DNA of 64,000 nt from Luteimonas panaciterrae (GTDB lineage Bacteria; Pseudomonadota; Gammaproteobacteria; Xanthomonadales; Xanthomonadaceae), in assembly GCF_020511115.1 (NCBI RefSeq), contig NZ_JAJAVH010000001.1, positions 124,001-188,000 on the forward strand, in the 5' to 3' direction. Positions 1-8,804 of this stretch are shown one piece after another. The notes beneath the pieces were generated by a model. That model saw only the letters and a list, made by a program, of their open reading frames with translations. It ran no database searches and was not told where the DNA came from. Both the position numbers and the translations under genes were made by a program. Positions within the stretch are counted from its first letter, which is position 1; each line of letters begins with the position of its first letter.

Positions 1-277
1 CCGCGGCATGCAGCGCCATCAGGCCGCCCAGCGACCAGCCGCACCAGGGCGCCACGGGCACCTGCTCGGAGATTGCGGCGACGCAATCTTCCGGCGTCAA
101 CGGCACCGCGCTGTCGCGGCTGTTCCCATGCCCCGGCAGATCGACGATGTGCAACGTGTGGTGCGCGCGCAAACGCGCGACCAGCGGCGCGAACACGCCA
201 CCGTGCATCGCCCATCCGTGCAACAGCACCAGCGGCGGACCTTCGCCTGTGATTTCGATGGATAGAGCCGTACTCAT
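1..277 (-). CDS. bioH: Pimeloyl-ACP methyl ester carboxylesterase BioH (partial, 3' end off window)
   Basis: The first 92 residues of an alpha/beta hydrolase read in from position 277 and continue past the window edge. BioH removes the methyl group from pimeloyl-ACP methyl ester, ending the BioC-BioH route to pimelate in the cytoplasm. Visible features are the oxyanion-hole motif LLHGWAMHG near residues 18-26, the strand HIVDLPGHGNS, and the nucleophile elbow GWSLGG with the catalytic Ser near residue 85. Its ATG overlaps the stop of the upstream DUF7079 gene (ATGA), so it is translationally coupled as the fifth gene of the biotin operon. The catalytic Asp and His lie outside the window. The family call rests on the motifs plus the bioF/bioB context. 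Confidence 0.9.
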   Translation of the reverse strand, partial: MSTALSIEITGEGPPLVLLHGWAMHGGVFAPLVARLRAHHTLHIVDLPGHGNSRDSAVPLTPEDCVAAISEQVPVAPWCGWSLGGLMALHAA

Positions 278-654
278 GTCGATGTCCGCGCCGCGATCAC
301 CAACGGCTCCAGCTTGTTCCACTGCGCCCGGACGAAACCACGCATCGCCGGATACACATGCAGCCATCGCAGCCACGCCGGTTGCGACAGACGCTGCACG
401 ATCCTCGTGGAAAGCACGCCCTCATCGAAGCCAGCCCACTCGCCGGCGACCGAAAGCAGGTTGAAACACACCACCGGATGCACCTCGTCCTGCAGGATGT
501 CCCGCAGCGTTTCAAGGGAATAGGGTGAACTCGCCAATGCGTCGGCGATGCTCGGATAATGCGCCTCGTTGTCGAGATACAACTCCGAGAATGCAAGCCA
601 GACCTTGCGCCGGACGGCGAGTTCGCTCTGATCGAATGACGGGCGCGACTGCAT
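274..654 (-). CDS. DUF7079 family protein inside the biotin operon
   Basis: A 126-residue soluble protein with no signal peptide or membrane segment. The sequence, with conserved elements LAFSELYLDNE, YSLETLRDILQDEVHP and WLHVYPAMRGF, resembles the small uncharacterised DUF7079 family. I chose the ATG at 654 because family similarity begins there; upstream in-frame residues come from the overlapping ACT gene. It lies 7 bases after the ACT-domain gene and overlaps bioH by four bases, so it is co-transcribed with biotin genes. No catalytic motif is apparent and its function is unknown. Its position could mean a biotin-related role or simply a gene inserted into the operon. Confidence 0.7.
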   Translation of the reverse strand: MQSRPSFDQSELAVRRKVWLAFSELYLDNEAHYPSIADALASSPYSLETLRDILQDEVHPVVCFNLLSVAGEWAGFDEGVLSTRIVQRLSQPAWLRWLHVYPAMRGFVRAQWNKLEPLVIAARTST

Positions 655-661
655 GGAAGAA

Positions 662-1066
662 TCAGGCCGTGCCGTGCTGCTGCAATTTCGCCAGGGCCGC
701 CAAGGCTTCGTCGCGGCGTTCGGAAGGCACCAGCAGATGATCGTGATGAAAACCGGCGAGCACATTGCAAGGAATGCCGCGCGCGGCCAGCGCCGCCGAC
801 ACCGCCGCGGTCAAGCCGACGGCGTGCAGCGCGGAATGCACACCAAGCGTGAGCCAGGCGGCGCGAAAATCGTAGGGCAATCCGTGCGCGTCGGCATCGG
901 CGCGCGACAGCACGTAGGCGATGCCCTCTTCCTCCCGCACGCTCGCCTGTGCCAGCGATGCCAGCGTTGCATCCGCGTCGGCGCGCGTCACGAAGACGTA
1001 TTCGCCTTCGCGCACGCGCACCTGCAACCCGGCCAGCATGCGGGCGAGATCAGTTTCTGGCGCCAT
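662..1066 (-). CDS. ACT domain-containing protein
   Basis: A 134-residue protein containing an ACT-type ligand-binding fold (ACT_3/ACT_7-like). Typical elements are GEYVFVTR near residues 20-27, [26 protein letters not shown], and the strongly conserved [15 protein letters not shown] near residues 104-118. ACT domains usually bind amino acids as regulatory modules; stand-alone proteins of this type have no firmly assigned function. The ATG at 1066 lies inside the end of bioF, a 17-base overlap in another frame, which indicates translational coupling. Upstream in-frame residues are antisense-like low-complexity sequence, so the longer start was rejected. Confidence 0.75.
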   Translation of the reverse strand: MAPETDLARMLAGLQVRVREGEYVFVTRADADATLASLAQASVREEEGIAYVLSRADADAHGLPYDFRAAWLTLGVHSALHAVGLTAAVSAALAARGIPCNVLAGFHHDHLLVPSERRDEALAALAKLQQHGTA

Positions 1067-2327
1067 CGTGTTCCGTGTGTTCGGCGATCCCGCGGTGCGC
1101 GGGCGCGGAAGCGTCGCCGCTGATGTCGACGCCGCGAACCTCATCGTTGGCGCGCGCCAGCGCTTCGACCAAGCCTTCGATGTCGGCGGTGGTATGCAGC
1201 GCGGACAAGGCGACACGCAGGCGCGCGCGGCCTTCCGGCACCGTGGGCGGACGGATCGCGGCCACCCAATATCCTTGCGTTTCCAATGCCTGCGCCATCG
1301 CGACGGCGCGGACATCGCTGCCGCACAGCAGCGGCTGGATCGGCGTGTCGGAAGGCAGCAGTTCTAGGCCGTGCCTGGTGGCCAGACGGCGGAAGTGCGC
1401 GATGCCCGTTTGCAGCTTGTCGCGGCGCCAGTGTTCGGTGCGCGCGAGTTTCACGGCCGCCAGCGACGCCGCCGCCTGCGCTGGCGGCAGAGACGTGGTG
1501 TAGATGTAAGGGCGGGCGGTTTCGGCCAGATGCTCGATCACGTCCTGCGCGCCCAGCACCGCCGCGCCGTAACCGCCGAGCGCCTTGCCGAGCGTGGCCA
1601 GTTGCAGCACGCCGGTATTGCCCGAGGACAGTTTCGCGTCGGCGACGCTGCCGCGTCCGTCCGGGCCGAGCACGCCGATGCCATGCGCGTCATCGACGTA
1701 CAGCAAGGCGCGTTGCGTGCGCGCCACCAGCGACAGTTCGCGCAGCGGTGCGACATCGCCATCCATGCTGAAGACGCCATCGGTGACCAGCATCGCCGCG
1801 CCTTCCGGCACCGTGCGCAGCTGTCGCAGCGCGCCTTCGGCATCGAGGTGCGGATAGCGGCGCATCCGGCAGCCCGACAGGCGCGCGGCATCGATCAAGC
1901 TGGCGTGATTGAGGCGATCCTGCACACAGACATCGTCCTCGCCGAGCAGCGCCTGCAGCACGCCGAGATTGGCGGTGTAGCCGCTGCCGAACAGCAGCGC
2001 GCGCGGCGCGCCGATCCAGTCGGCCAGTTCGCGTTCCAGCGCCTCGTGCAGTGCGTGATGGCCGCAGACCAGATGCGAGGCGGTGCCGCCGGCGCCGTGG
2101 CGTGAAGCGGCTTCCTGCAACGCGTTCACCACCGCGAAGTGTTGCGAGAGTCCGAGGTAATCGTTGCTGCAGAAATTCACCAGCCAGCGCGACTTGCCAT
2201 CGCGATCGAGCACTTCGCAGCGCACGCCGTCGCGGCGCGCCACCGTGCGGCGAACGCGCTGACGGCCGGCGTCGATGCGCTGCGCGCGCGCCTGGGCAAT
2301 GCGGGTGTGCAGGTCTGGCCGCGGCAT
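1050..2327 (-). CDS. bioF: 8-amino-7-oxononanoate synthase
   Basis: A 425-residue PLP-dependent alpha-oxoamine synthase that condenses pimeloyl-ACP with alanine to give 8-amino-7-oxononanoate, CoA/ACP and CO2. Family landmarks are [11 protein letters not shown] near residue 51, [15 protein letters not shown] near 114, the cofactor-contacting [10 protein letters not shown] at 212-221, and the Schiff-base lysine in [11 protein letters not shown] (Lys248). The C-terminal tail after about residue 395 is slightly longer than the usual 385-400-residue enzyme and overlaps the start of the ACT gene. It lies about 100 bases downstream of bioB on the same strand, the normal Xanthomonadaceae order. Confidence 0.96.
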   Translation of the reverse strand: MPRPDLHTRIAQARAQRIDAGRQRVRRTVARRDGVRCEVLDRDGKSRWLVNFCSNDYLGLSQHFAVVNALQEAASRHGAGGTASHLVCGHHALHEALERELADWIGAPRALLFGSGYTANLGVLQALLGEDDVCVQDRLNHASLIDAARLSGCRMRRYPHLDAEGALRQLRTVPEGAAMLVTDGVFSMDGDVAPLRELSLVARTQRALLYVDDAHGIGVLGPDGRGSVADAKLSSGNTGVLQLATLGKALGGYGAAVLGAQDVIEHLAETARPYIYTTSLPPAQAAASLAAVKLARTEHWRRDKLQTGIAHFRRLATRHGLELLPSDTPIQPLLCGSDVRAVAMAQALETQGYWVAAIRPPTVPEGRARLRVALSALHTTADIEGLVEALARANDEVRGVDISGDASAPAHRGIAEHTEHDGARN

Positions 2328-2425
2328 GGTCGGATCGGCTGGCTGAGCGGGAAAGGTCAGTGTGTCATTCCGGCCGTGACAGGGAGTTGTTCACGGTCGT
2401 AATTCGGAAGGCGCGACGCCGTCGG

Positions 2426-3562
2426 TCATGCCGCGTGGGGGCGCGCCTCCGGCTCCTGGCCATTGGGGTCCAGGATATCGAGCTCCAGTATCTCCGCATG
2501 CACCGTGCCGGCATGGTCGTGGCCGTCCGCATCCACGGTCACCTGCATCGGCCGCAGGCCGAGGCGTGCGAACAGGGCCAGATCGCGCTCGGTGTCCGGA
2601 TTCCCGGTGGTCAACAGCTTCTCGCCGTAGAAGATCGAGTTGGCGCCGGCGGCGAAGCACAGTGCCTGCAGCTCGTCGCTCATGGTTTCGCGGCCGGCCG
2701 ACAGGCGCACCATCGACTTCGGCATCAGGATGCGGGCGATCGCGATCGTGCGCACGAACTCGAACGGATCGAGGGCTGCCACGTTTCCGTGCAGCGGCGT
2801 GCCTTCCACCTGCACGAGGCGGTTGATCGGCACCGAATCCGGATGCGCCGGCAGCGTCGCCAACGTCTGCAGCAATCCGGCGCGCTGGCGACGCGACTCG
2901 CCCATGCCGACGATGCCGCCGCAGCAGGTCTTCATGCCGGCGTCGCGCACGTGCGAGAGGGTGTCGAGACGATCCTGCATCTCGCGGGTGTGGATGATCG
3001 AACCGTAGTACTCGGGATCGGTGTCGATGTTGTGGTTGTAGTAGTCCAGGCCAGCGTCCTTCAACGCGCCCGCCTGTTCCTGGCTCAGCATGCCGAGCGT
3101 GGCGCAGGTCTCCAGACCCAGCGCCTTCACCTCGCGGATCATCGCCGCGACCTTGGGGATGTCGCGATCCTTCGGCGAACGCCAGGCCGCGCCCATGCAG
3201 AAGCGCGAGGCGCCGGCCGCCTTGGCCTGGCGCGCCTTCTCCAGCACGGTCTCCGTGCTCATCAGCTTCTGCGCCTCGACACCGGTGTGGTAGCGCTGCG
3301 CCTGCGGGCAGTAGGCGCAGTCCTCCGGGCAGCCGCCGGTCTTCACCGAGAGCAGCGTGCTGACCTGCACCTCGGCCGGGTCGAAGTGCTGGCGGTGCAC
3401 CGACGCCGCGCGGTGCAGCAGTTCGGTGAAGGGCAGATCGAACAGGGCTTCGACTTCGGCGCGGGTCCAGTCGTGGCGCAGCGCGCCAGCGTCGCGGTGA
3501 ATCGCGTCGCCCTGTGGCGATTCGATGGGATCGTGGCTGCTGGCGGCTTCGATGGCTGGCAT
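2426..3562 (-). CDS. bioB: Biotin synthase (radical SAM)
   Basis: A 378-residue radical-SAM enzyme that inserts sulfur into dethiobiotin. The [4Fe-4S]/SAM motif CPEDCAYC is at residues 78-85 (Cys78, Cys82, Cys85). Further family signatures are [60 protein letters not shown], and [17 protein letters not shown] near the C-terminus. The chosen ATG (3562) gives an enzyme-like N-terminus; longer starts would extend into the promoter region of the neighbouring toxin-antitoxin operon. It is the first gene of the minus-strand biotin operon. Confidence 0.96.
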   Translation of the reverse strand: MPAIEAASSHDPIESPQGDAIHRDAGALRHDWTRAEVEALFDLPFTELLHRAASVHRQHFDPAEVQVSTLLSVKTGGCPEDCAYCPQAQRYHTGVEAQKLMSTETVLEKARQAKAAGASRFCMGAAWRSPKDRDIPKVAAMIREVKALGLETCATLGMLSQEQAGALKDAGLDYYNHNIDTDPEYYGSIIHTREMQDRLDTLSHVRDAGMKTCCGGIVGMGESRRQRAGLLQTLATLPAHPDSVPINRLVQVEGTPLHGNVAALDPFEFVRTIAIARILMPKSMVRLSAGRETMSDELQALCFAAGANSIFYGEKLLTTGNPDTERDLALFARLGLRPMQVTVDADGHDHAGTVHAEILELDILDPNGQEPEARPHAA

Positions 3563-3698
3563 GGGTTGGCGAGGCGACGGAACGAAGCCGGAAGTCTGGG
3601 AAGCGGGAATGGGCCTGTCAACCTGAATGGACCTGTTGAAGTTGACATCCCTGTGCCGTGGCCCGCCCCACGCCCTTCGAAGCAGGGCCGAGGGCCAC

Positions 3699-3727
3699 TT
3701 GCAAAAAGTCCCTATTGGGACTATAAG
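3699..3727 (+). promoter_or_regulatory. Sigma-70-like promoter of the Xre-RES operon with internal palindrome
   Basis: TTGCAA (3699-3704) and TATAAG (3722-3727) are separated by exactly 17 bases. The spacer contains the hairpin-like palindrome AGTCCC-TATT-GGGACT (3707-3722), positioned where a repressor would block RNA polymerase. The antitoxin ATG follows at 3766 with an AGGA-type ribosome site. Confidence 0.6.
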
Positions 3728-3753
3728 TGCAACAGAGTGCTCATTTGGCACTT
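3725..3753 (+). promoter_or_regulatory. Second inverted repeat, likely antitoxin operator
   Basis: AAGTGC at 3725-3730 is inverted as GCACTT at 3748-3753, with an additional AGTGC at 3736-3740. It lies between the -10 element and the antitoxin start. Together with the palindrome in the promoter spacer it is a plausible binding site for the Xre antitoxin or the toxin-antitoxin complex. Binding is inferred. Confidence 0.45.
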
Positions 3754-3765
3754 TTGGAGGATCGC

Positions 3766-4167
3766 ATGAATGCCAACGCCGTCCACCTCTCCCTGCCAGC
3801 TCGCCGCGACCTGGCCGGACCGGCCCTGAAGGCGTTCTTCAACATCGCCGATCGCTGGCGGCTGAGCGCCGAGCAGGAACGGCGATTGCTCGGCAGTCCC
3901 GGCCGATCGACGTTCTTCCGCTGGAAGCGCGATCGTGCCGGCTCGGTGCCCGCCGACGTGCTCGAGCGGATCAGCTATCTGCTGGGCATCTACAAGGCCC
4001 TCCACATTCTCTTCCCGAACGACGATCAGGCCGATGCCTGGGTGCGTCGCTCCAACACGGCGCCGCTGTTCGGCGGCACGACCGCGCTGGATCGTATGCT
4101 CGGCGGCCGCGTGTCGGATTTGTATGTGGTGCGCGAATATCTCGATGCGGAGCGAGGCTGGAACTGA
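3766..4167 (+). CDS. Xre/MbcA/ParS family antitoxin (DUF2384)
   Basis: A 133-residue protein. The N-terminal part contains a helix-turn-helix-like region ([24 protein letters not shown], residues about 33-56). The C-terminal part is the toxin-binding segment typical of MbcA/ParS/Xre antitoxins, ending [16 protein letters not shown] followed by [11 protein letters not shown]. These antitoxins neutralise RES-domain NAD-degrading toxins and repress their own operon. The start at 3766 has TTGGAGG about 6 bases upstream. The stop codon abuts the toxin ATG directly (TGAATG), so the pair is one unit. Confidence 0.92.
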   Translation: MNANAVHLSLPARRDLAGPALKAFFNIADRWRLSAEQERRLLGSPGRSTFFRWKRDRAGSVPADVLERISYLLGIYKALHILFPNDDQADAWVRRSNTAPLFGGTTALDRMLGGRVSDLYVVREYLDAERGWN

Positions 4168-4851
4168 ATGGCGATTCCAGTCTCCGCCGTCGCCTGGCGG
4201 CCGAGCCATCGCATCGTGTCCAGTCGTTTTCCGGCGGTGGGTGTCTTCGACACCATCGCCGATCCCGAAGACATGGAGGCGCTCTACGAACTGGAGAGCA
4301 TGACCAACCCGCGTCTTCGCGAGGCCTGGGGAGAAATCAGTCTGGTGCCGGCGAATCGTCGCATCGTCGGTCCCGGCACCACACCGATCATGGCGGCGTT
4401 CACGCATCCGCATCGCGACGGATCGCGCTTCACCGACGGCACCTACGGCGTGTATTACGCGGCGCTGGAACGGGATACCGCCATCGGCGAGACCGTCCAC
4501 CATCGCAAGCGCTTCCTGGCCTACACGCAGGAACCCGCCTGCGTTCTGGAGATGCGTTGCTATCTCGCCGACATCGCGGGTGATTTCCACGATATCCGCG
4601 GCGGCTGGCCGGAACTCCACGACCCCGACAGCTACGTGGCCAGCCAGCGCACTGCCGTCGAGCTGCGCATCGGCGGCAGCAATGGGCTGGTGTACAACAG
4701 TGTCCGGAAAGCGGGAGGCCAATGCGTCGCGGTCTTTTATCCGGACCTGATCGCGCCGGCACGGCAAGGGCCGCATCTGATGTATTACTGGAACGGCGAA
4801 ACGATCACGCATGTGACGGTGGGGACCGAGGTGGTGAGGCCCACCGCCTGA
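4168..4851 (+). CDS. RES domain toxin
   Basis: A 227-residue RES-domain protein. Characterised RES toxins degrade cellular NAD+ in the cytoplasm and are held inactive by an Xre/MbcA partner. The conserved residues that name the family are visible: Arg87 in GSRFTDGTYGVYYAAL, Glu108 in TAIGETVHH, and Ser178 in LVYNSVR. It starts immediately after the antitoxin stop. At 227 residues it is longer than minimal RES toxins (about 150-180) because of an N-terminal region of about 60 residues, which is also common in the family. It separates the biotin operon from comF. Confidence 0.92.
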   Translation: MAIPVSAVAWRPSHRIVSSRFPAVGVFDTIADPEDMEALYELESMTNPRLREAWGEISLVPANRRIVGPGTTPIMAAFTHPHRDGSRFTDGTYGVYYAALERDTAIGETVHHRKRFLAYTQEPACVLEMRCYLADIAGDFHDIRGGWPELHDPDSYVASQRTAVELRIGGSNGLVYNSVRKAGGQCVAVFYPDLIAPARQGPHLMYYWNGETITHVTVGTEVVRPTA

Positions 4852-4969
4852 CACGGACAGTTTTCTCGCTCGATTTTTTCACTGGATGTCCGAATGCGGA
4901 GTTCTCCGACACGCGGCCGTCGAGTGCTCCGACAGACACCGTGATGTCGTGTCGGCACTCTGGGGGACC

Positions 4970-5722
4970 ATGTCCCTCGCCAACACATTGCACAGTTGTT
5001 TCCGGCTGGAAGGCGGCTTCGTCGGCGCTTTGCACCGCCTGTGGCCCGCGCATTGCCTGGTCTGCCGCGAACCCGCACGCTCCGGCCGTGATCTGTGCGC
5101 GGCCTGTACGGACGCCCTGCCCTGGAACCGGCAAGCTTGTCCGCACTGCGCGATTCCCTTGCCATCGCCCACCGATGTCTCCGCTCGGATATCGACATGC
5201 GGCGACTGCCTGCGACATCCGCCACCGCTGCATGCCGCACGAACCGCATGCCGCTACGATTTCCCGCTCGACCGCCTGTTGCCGCGCTTCAAGTTCCACG
5301 GCGACCTCGCCGCCGGCCGCCTGCTCGCGCAGCTCATGCACGAGGCGTTCGCGCAGGCCGAAAGACCGGATGCACTGATCGCCATCCCGCTGCATCGCAC
5401 ACGTCTGCGCCAACGCGGTTACGACCAGGCGCTGGAGCTGGCGAAGCCATTAGCTCACGCGCTGCGATTGCCGCTGCGGCCTGATCTCCTCGTCCGCCAC
5501 CGCGACACCGCGCCGCAATCGCGACTCGACGCGGTGCAACGCCGGCGCAATCTGCGCCGCGCCTTCACCGTCAACACGAAGTCCGAACTGCCGGCGCACG
5601 TCACCCTGATCGACGACGTCATGACCACCGGTGCCACGCTGCACGCCGCCGCGCATGCTTTGCAACGCGCCGGCGTCGCGCGCGTGGACGCCTGGGTCTG
5701 CGCGCGCGTGCCGGCTCCCTGA
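4970..5722 (+). CDS. comF: ComF family protein (phosphoribosyltransferase-like competence protein)
   Basis: A 250-residue ComF protein, associated with DNA uptake and transformation. The N-terminal zinc-ribbon-like half has paired cysteines (CLVC, CAAC, CPHC, CGDC, residues about 29-84). The C-terminal half has the type I phosphoribosyltransferase fold with the PRPP loop VTLIDDVMTTGATL near residues 207-220. IPLHRTRLRQRGYDQALELA is the other ComF signature. ATG 4970 was preferred to an upstream in-frame start because family similarity begins there. The comF-bioB neighbourhood is typical of Xanthomonadaceae; here it is split by the toxin-antitoxin pair. Confidence 0.93.
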   Translation: MSLANTLHSCFRLEGGFVGALHRLWPAHCLVCREPARSGRDLCAACTDALPWNRQACPHCAIPLPSPTDVSARISTCGDCLRHPPPLHAARTACRYDFPLDRLLPRFKFHGDLAAGRLLAQLMHEAFAQAERPDALIAIPLHRTRLRQRGYDQALELAKPLAHALRLPLRPDLLVRHRDTAPQSRLDAVQRRRNLRRAFTVNTKSELPAHVTLIDDVMTTGATLHAAAHALQRAGVARVDAWVCARVPAP

Positions 5723-5841
5723 TCGAAACCGATGTCAGGTTTCTTCCGGTTCCTTCGATCTCCCTGATGCCCGCCTGCGCACGGAAGCGATCCGCATGCG
5801 CGCAAGCGATTCCGGATCCCGACAAGTCAAGAGAGACTTCC

Positions 5842-7248
5842 ATGTCCGCATACAAATCTTCCTCCGTCCTCGCCTGCGCGGGTGTCTGCGCGCTGGCGCT
5901 ATCGAGCCAGGCCGCGGCCATCGACCGCTCGCAGGGCGTGTACCGCATTCCCTACACCAACGGCACCGAGGTCGAAGTCAGCAACGACCACATCGATCAC
6001 GATCCGCCGGGACGCATCGACATGCATGGTGAGAGCGGCGGTCCGTACAAGATCGTGGCCGCCGCCGACGGCGTCGTGCGCTTCGTCGTCGACGGCTTCA
6101 ACAAACGCCTGGACTGCGATGGTCTCGCCGCCAGCGAGAAAAAGAACAACTACGTCTGGATCGAACATCCCAACGGCGAGTGGACCAAGTACACGCACAT
6201 GCGCAAGGGCTCGTCCAGCAACAAGGCCAAGCTGTTCGTGGGCAAGTCGGTCAAGACCGGCGACTATCTCGGCGACGAGGGCGAGGTTGGCTGCGCCAGC
6301 GGCGAGCACCTGCACTTCGAGGTCGGCGTGCCCAAGAACAGCACCGCGATCACCACGGTCGGCGGCTATCTCACCGACAACACGGGGAGCAAGCGCAATC
6401 GCATTCCGCGCATCTGCGGCATCTCCGGCGGCATCTTCGTCAGCGACGAAAGCTACACCGCGCGCAAAGTGCCCGGCCGCATCGAACCCGGATCCAGCGA
6501 AGTGGCGCGTCATGGCGTGCCGGCGCGCGACTACCAGTGCCTGTTCGATCAGGCCGTCATCGGCGGCTACATGCCCGACTGGATCGACGGTTTCGACGTC
6601 GACGGCAAGATCTACTACAACGTGGTCTTCCGCCCGAACACGGGCGTCGCCTGGCAGGCGTTCCACGGCCTGACCGCCACGCAATATCAGCAGCGTTTCG
6701 ACGAATACACCGACAAGGGCTATCGCCCGTATCTGGTCGAAAGCTATCGCGGCGACGACGGCGTGCGCTATGCCGCGATCTTTCGCAAGCAGTCCGGTCC
6801 TTCGTATTCGGCGTATCACGGGCTGACGGCCGCGGAGCATCAGAACCGCATGGACACACTCAGCGAAAGCGGTTTCCGGCCGCGCAACGTCTCGGTCGTG
6901 TCCGTCGGCGGCCAGCGCCGTTACACCGCGCTGTACGAGAAGACGGACATCGGCAGCTGGCAATCGAAATCGCAGATGACCGCGAGCCAGTATCAGCAGC
7001 TGTTCGACACCAATGCGCAGGCCGGCCGCCAGGTGGTCTATCTCAACGCCTATCGCCACGATGGCCAGGCGTACTACTCGGCGATCTGGAGTTCGAAGGC
7101 GAGCGGCGCATGGAGAGCGCGCCACGGCCTCACCAGCGCGCAGTATCAGAACGAATGGGAAAGCGCGACCGGCGCGGGCCTGTCGACTCGCAACGTCACC
7201 GCCTATGGACAAGGCGACAGCGCGCGCTACGCCGGGATCTGGCGCTGA
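5842..7248 (+). CDS. Secreted M23 metallopeptidase with C-terminal tandem repeats (BTRD1-like)
   Basis: A 468-residue exported protein with a Sec signal ending near residue 26 (LSSQAAA). Residues about 45-170 form a LytM/M23 peptidase: the Asp60 region (HDPPGRIDMHG), His119 in KYTHM and the HLH pair His156/His158 in GEHLHFEVG. The usual HxGxD motif is altered, so the first metal ligand is uncertain. Residues about 225-468 contain four repeats of roughly 45-50 residues with the pattern Y..I(W/F)....W...HGLT..QYQ...D.....G, matching the bacterial tandem repeat domain 1 type. It probably cleaves peptidoglycan cross-links or elastin-like substrates, with the repeats as a binding stalk. ATG 5842 has GAGAG upstream. 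Confidence 0.85.
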   Translation: MSAYKSSSVLACAGVCALALSSQAAAIDRSQGVYRIPYTNGTEVEVSNDHIDHDPPGRIDMHGESGGPYKIVAAADGVVRFVVDGFNKRLDCDGLAASEKKNNYVWIEHPNGEWTKYTHMRKGSSSNKAKLFVGKSVKTGDYLGDEGEVGCASGEHLHFEVGVPKNSTAITTVGGYLTDNTGSKRNRIPRICGISGGIFVSDESYTARKVPGRIEPGSSEVARHGVPARDYQCLFDQAVIGGYMPDWIDGFDVDGKIYYNVVFRPNTGVAWQAFHGLTATQYQQRFDEYTDKGYRPYLVESYRGDDGVRYAAIFRKQSGPSYSAYHGLTAAEHQNRMDTLSESGFRPRNVSVVSVGGQRRYTALYEKTDIGSWQSKSQMTASQYQQLFDTNAQAGRQVVYLNAYRHDGQAYYSAIWSSKASGAWRARHGLTSAQYQNEWESATGAGLSTRNVTAYGQGDSARYAGIWR

Positions 7249-7253
7249 CCCCA

Positions 7254-7288
7254 AAACCCCGCAGCGTTACGCGCCGGCTGCGGGGTTT
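7254..7288. terminator. Bidirectional rho-independent terminator
   Basis: AAACCCCGCAGC (7254-7265) pairs with GCTGCGGGGTTT (7277-7288) around an 11-base loop. A-rich and T-rich flanks serve both strands, between the convergent M23 peptidase and AtoE-type transporter genes. Confidence 0.85.
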
Positions 7289-7296
7289 GGCCTTGC

Positions 7297-8724
7297 CTAG
7301 GGCATGACCGGCGGCTGGTAGGTCAGCGTCAACCCCAGCAGCCATAGCAATCCCAGCACCAGCGGGATATGCACCAGCAACTGCAGGAAAGTGAAACCGA
7401 CGATGTCGCGCGCCTTCAACCCCAGCACGCCCAGCAGCGGCAGCATCCAGAACGGATTGATCAGGTTCGGCAGCGCCTCGGCCGCGTTGTAGATCTGCAC
7501 CGCCCAACCCAGATGTACCTTCAATTCGTTGGCCGCCTGCATCACGTAGGGCGCCTCGATGATCCACTTGCCGCCGCCCGAAGGTACGAAGAAACCGAGC
7601 ACCGCCGAGTACGTTCCCATCACGATGGCGAACGTATCGGTGGAAGCGACATGCACGAACAGGCTGGACAATCGGTGCGCCAACGTTTGTCCGTCACTGC
7701 CCGCCGCCTTGGTCAACATCAGCGCGATGCCGCCGTAGAGCGGGAACTGGATCAGCACACCGGTCGTGCTCGGCACGGCCTTCGCCACCGCGTCGAGGAA
7801 GCTGCGCGGCCGCCAGTGCAGCAGCAACCCGAGCGAGAGGAACAGAAAGTTGTAGGTGTTGAGACTGGCGATGGCCACCACCGCCGGCTTGGACGCGAAT
7901 TCCGAGAACAGCCAGCCGAAGGCGAGCAGCGACAGCAGCACGGTCAGCAGCGGGCTGTATTCCAGCCATTCGCCGGGCCGGCTACGCGGCGGCAAGGTGT
8001 GGGCGCGATCGGCGCCGACATCAATGAACTCCGCCGCCTTGCGCGCCGCGCCGCCCGAAGGAGCAGTGAGGAAGGCGATCAGCAACGACACCGCGATCAG
8101 CACCGCCGTCAACGCGATCGACTGCCACAGCAGGATCGTCTGCGAGAACGGCAACACGCCGGTGATCTCGACCAACCCCGGCGGCATGCTCGCCGGATTG
8201 GCCTGCAACTGCGCCGCCGAGGACGACAACCCCATCGCCCAGACCGCGCCGAGGCCGAGATACGCGGCGGCGCCTGCGGCGCGATAGTCCATGTCCAACT
8301 CTTCGCGGCGCGCCAGCGCCCTCACCAGCAGACCGCCGAACACCAGCGAGAAACCCCAGCTCAACAACGAGGTCAACATGCTCACCAAACCGACGTAGCA
8401 CACCGCGCCGCGTCCCGTGCGCGGCGCGCGCGCGAGGAAGTCGATGAAACGCGCCATCACCGGCGCCGTCGCCACCACATAACCGCCGATCACCACGAAC
8501 GCCATCTGCATGGTGAAGGGGATCAGGCTCCAGAACCCTTCGCCGAACGTCGCCGCCGTCGTCTTCGGCCCGGCACCCGCCGCCATCGCGCACACGGCCA
8601 CGACCACCACGCCGAGCACGGCGAAGACATAGGCATCGGGAAACCAGCGTTCGGCGAACGCGGCGCAGCGCAACGCGGCACGCACGGGCCAGGACTGAGG
8701 GGCGGAACGCACGGCGTCGTTCAT
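7297..8724 (-). CDS. atoE: Short-chain fatty acid transporter, AtoE family
   Basis: A 475-residue inner-membrane protein with roughly a dozen hydrophobic segments. The sequence matches the TIGR00366/AtoE short-chain fatty acid transporter family: RWFPDAYVFAVLG near the N-terminus, FWSLIPFTMQMAFVVIGGYVVA, LLSWGFSLVFGGLLVRALARR, the GLSSSAAQLQANPASMPP loop, and the C-terminal FFVPSGGGKWIIEAPYV and ALPNLINPFWMLPLLG elements. It likely imports acetoacetate, butyrate or similar acids. No ato catabolic genes are adjacent, so the substrate is inferred from the family only. It ends beside a shared terminator. Confidence 0.88.
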   Translation of the reverse strand: MNDAVRSAPQSWPVRAALRCAAFAERWFPDAYVFAVLGVVVVAVCAMAAGAGPKTTAATFGEGFWSLIPFTMQMAFVVIGGYVVATAPVMARFIDFLARAPRTGRGAVCYVGLVSMLTSLLSWGFSLVFGGLLVRALARREELDMDYRAAGAAAYLGLGAVWAMGLSSSAAQLQANPASMPPGLVEITGVLPFSQTILLWQSIALTAVLIAVSLLIAFLTAPSGGAARKAAEFIDVGADRAHTLPPRSRPGEWLEYSPLLTVLLSLLAFGWLFSEFASKPAVVAIASLNTYNFLFLSLGLLLHWRPRSFLDAVAKAVPSTTGVLIQFPLYGGIALMLTKAAGSDGQTLAHRLSSLFVHVASTDTFAIVMGTYSAVLGFFVPSGGGKWIIEAPYVMQAANELKVHLGWAVQIYNAAEALPNLINPFWMLPLLGVLGLKARDIVGFTFLQLLVHIPLVLGLLWLLGLTLTYQPPVMP

Positions 8725-8804
8725 GGACCGATCTCCGGCATGAAAGTCGGCATTGTGGCGGCGTTGCCGCCGCCGCGGCAGCTATCCCTTGGTCTAGGCC
8801 GGCG

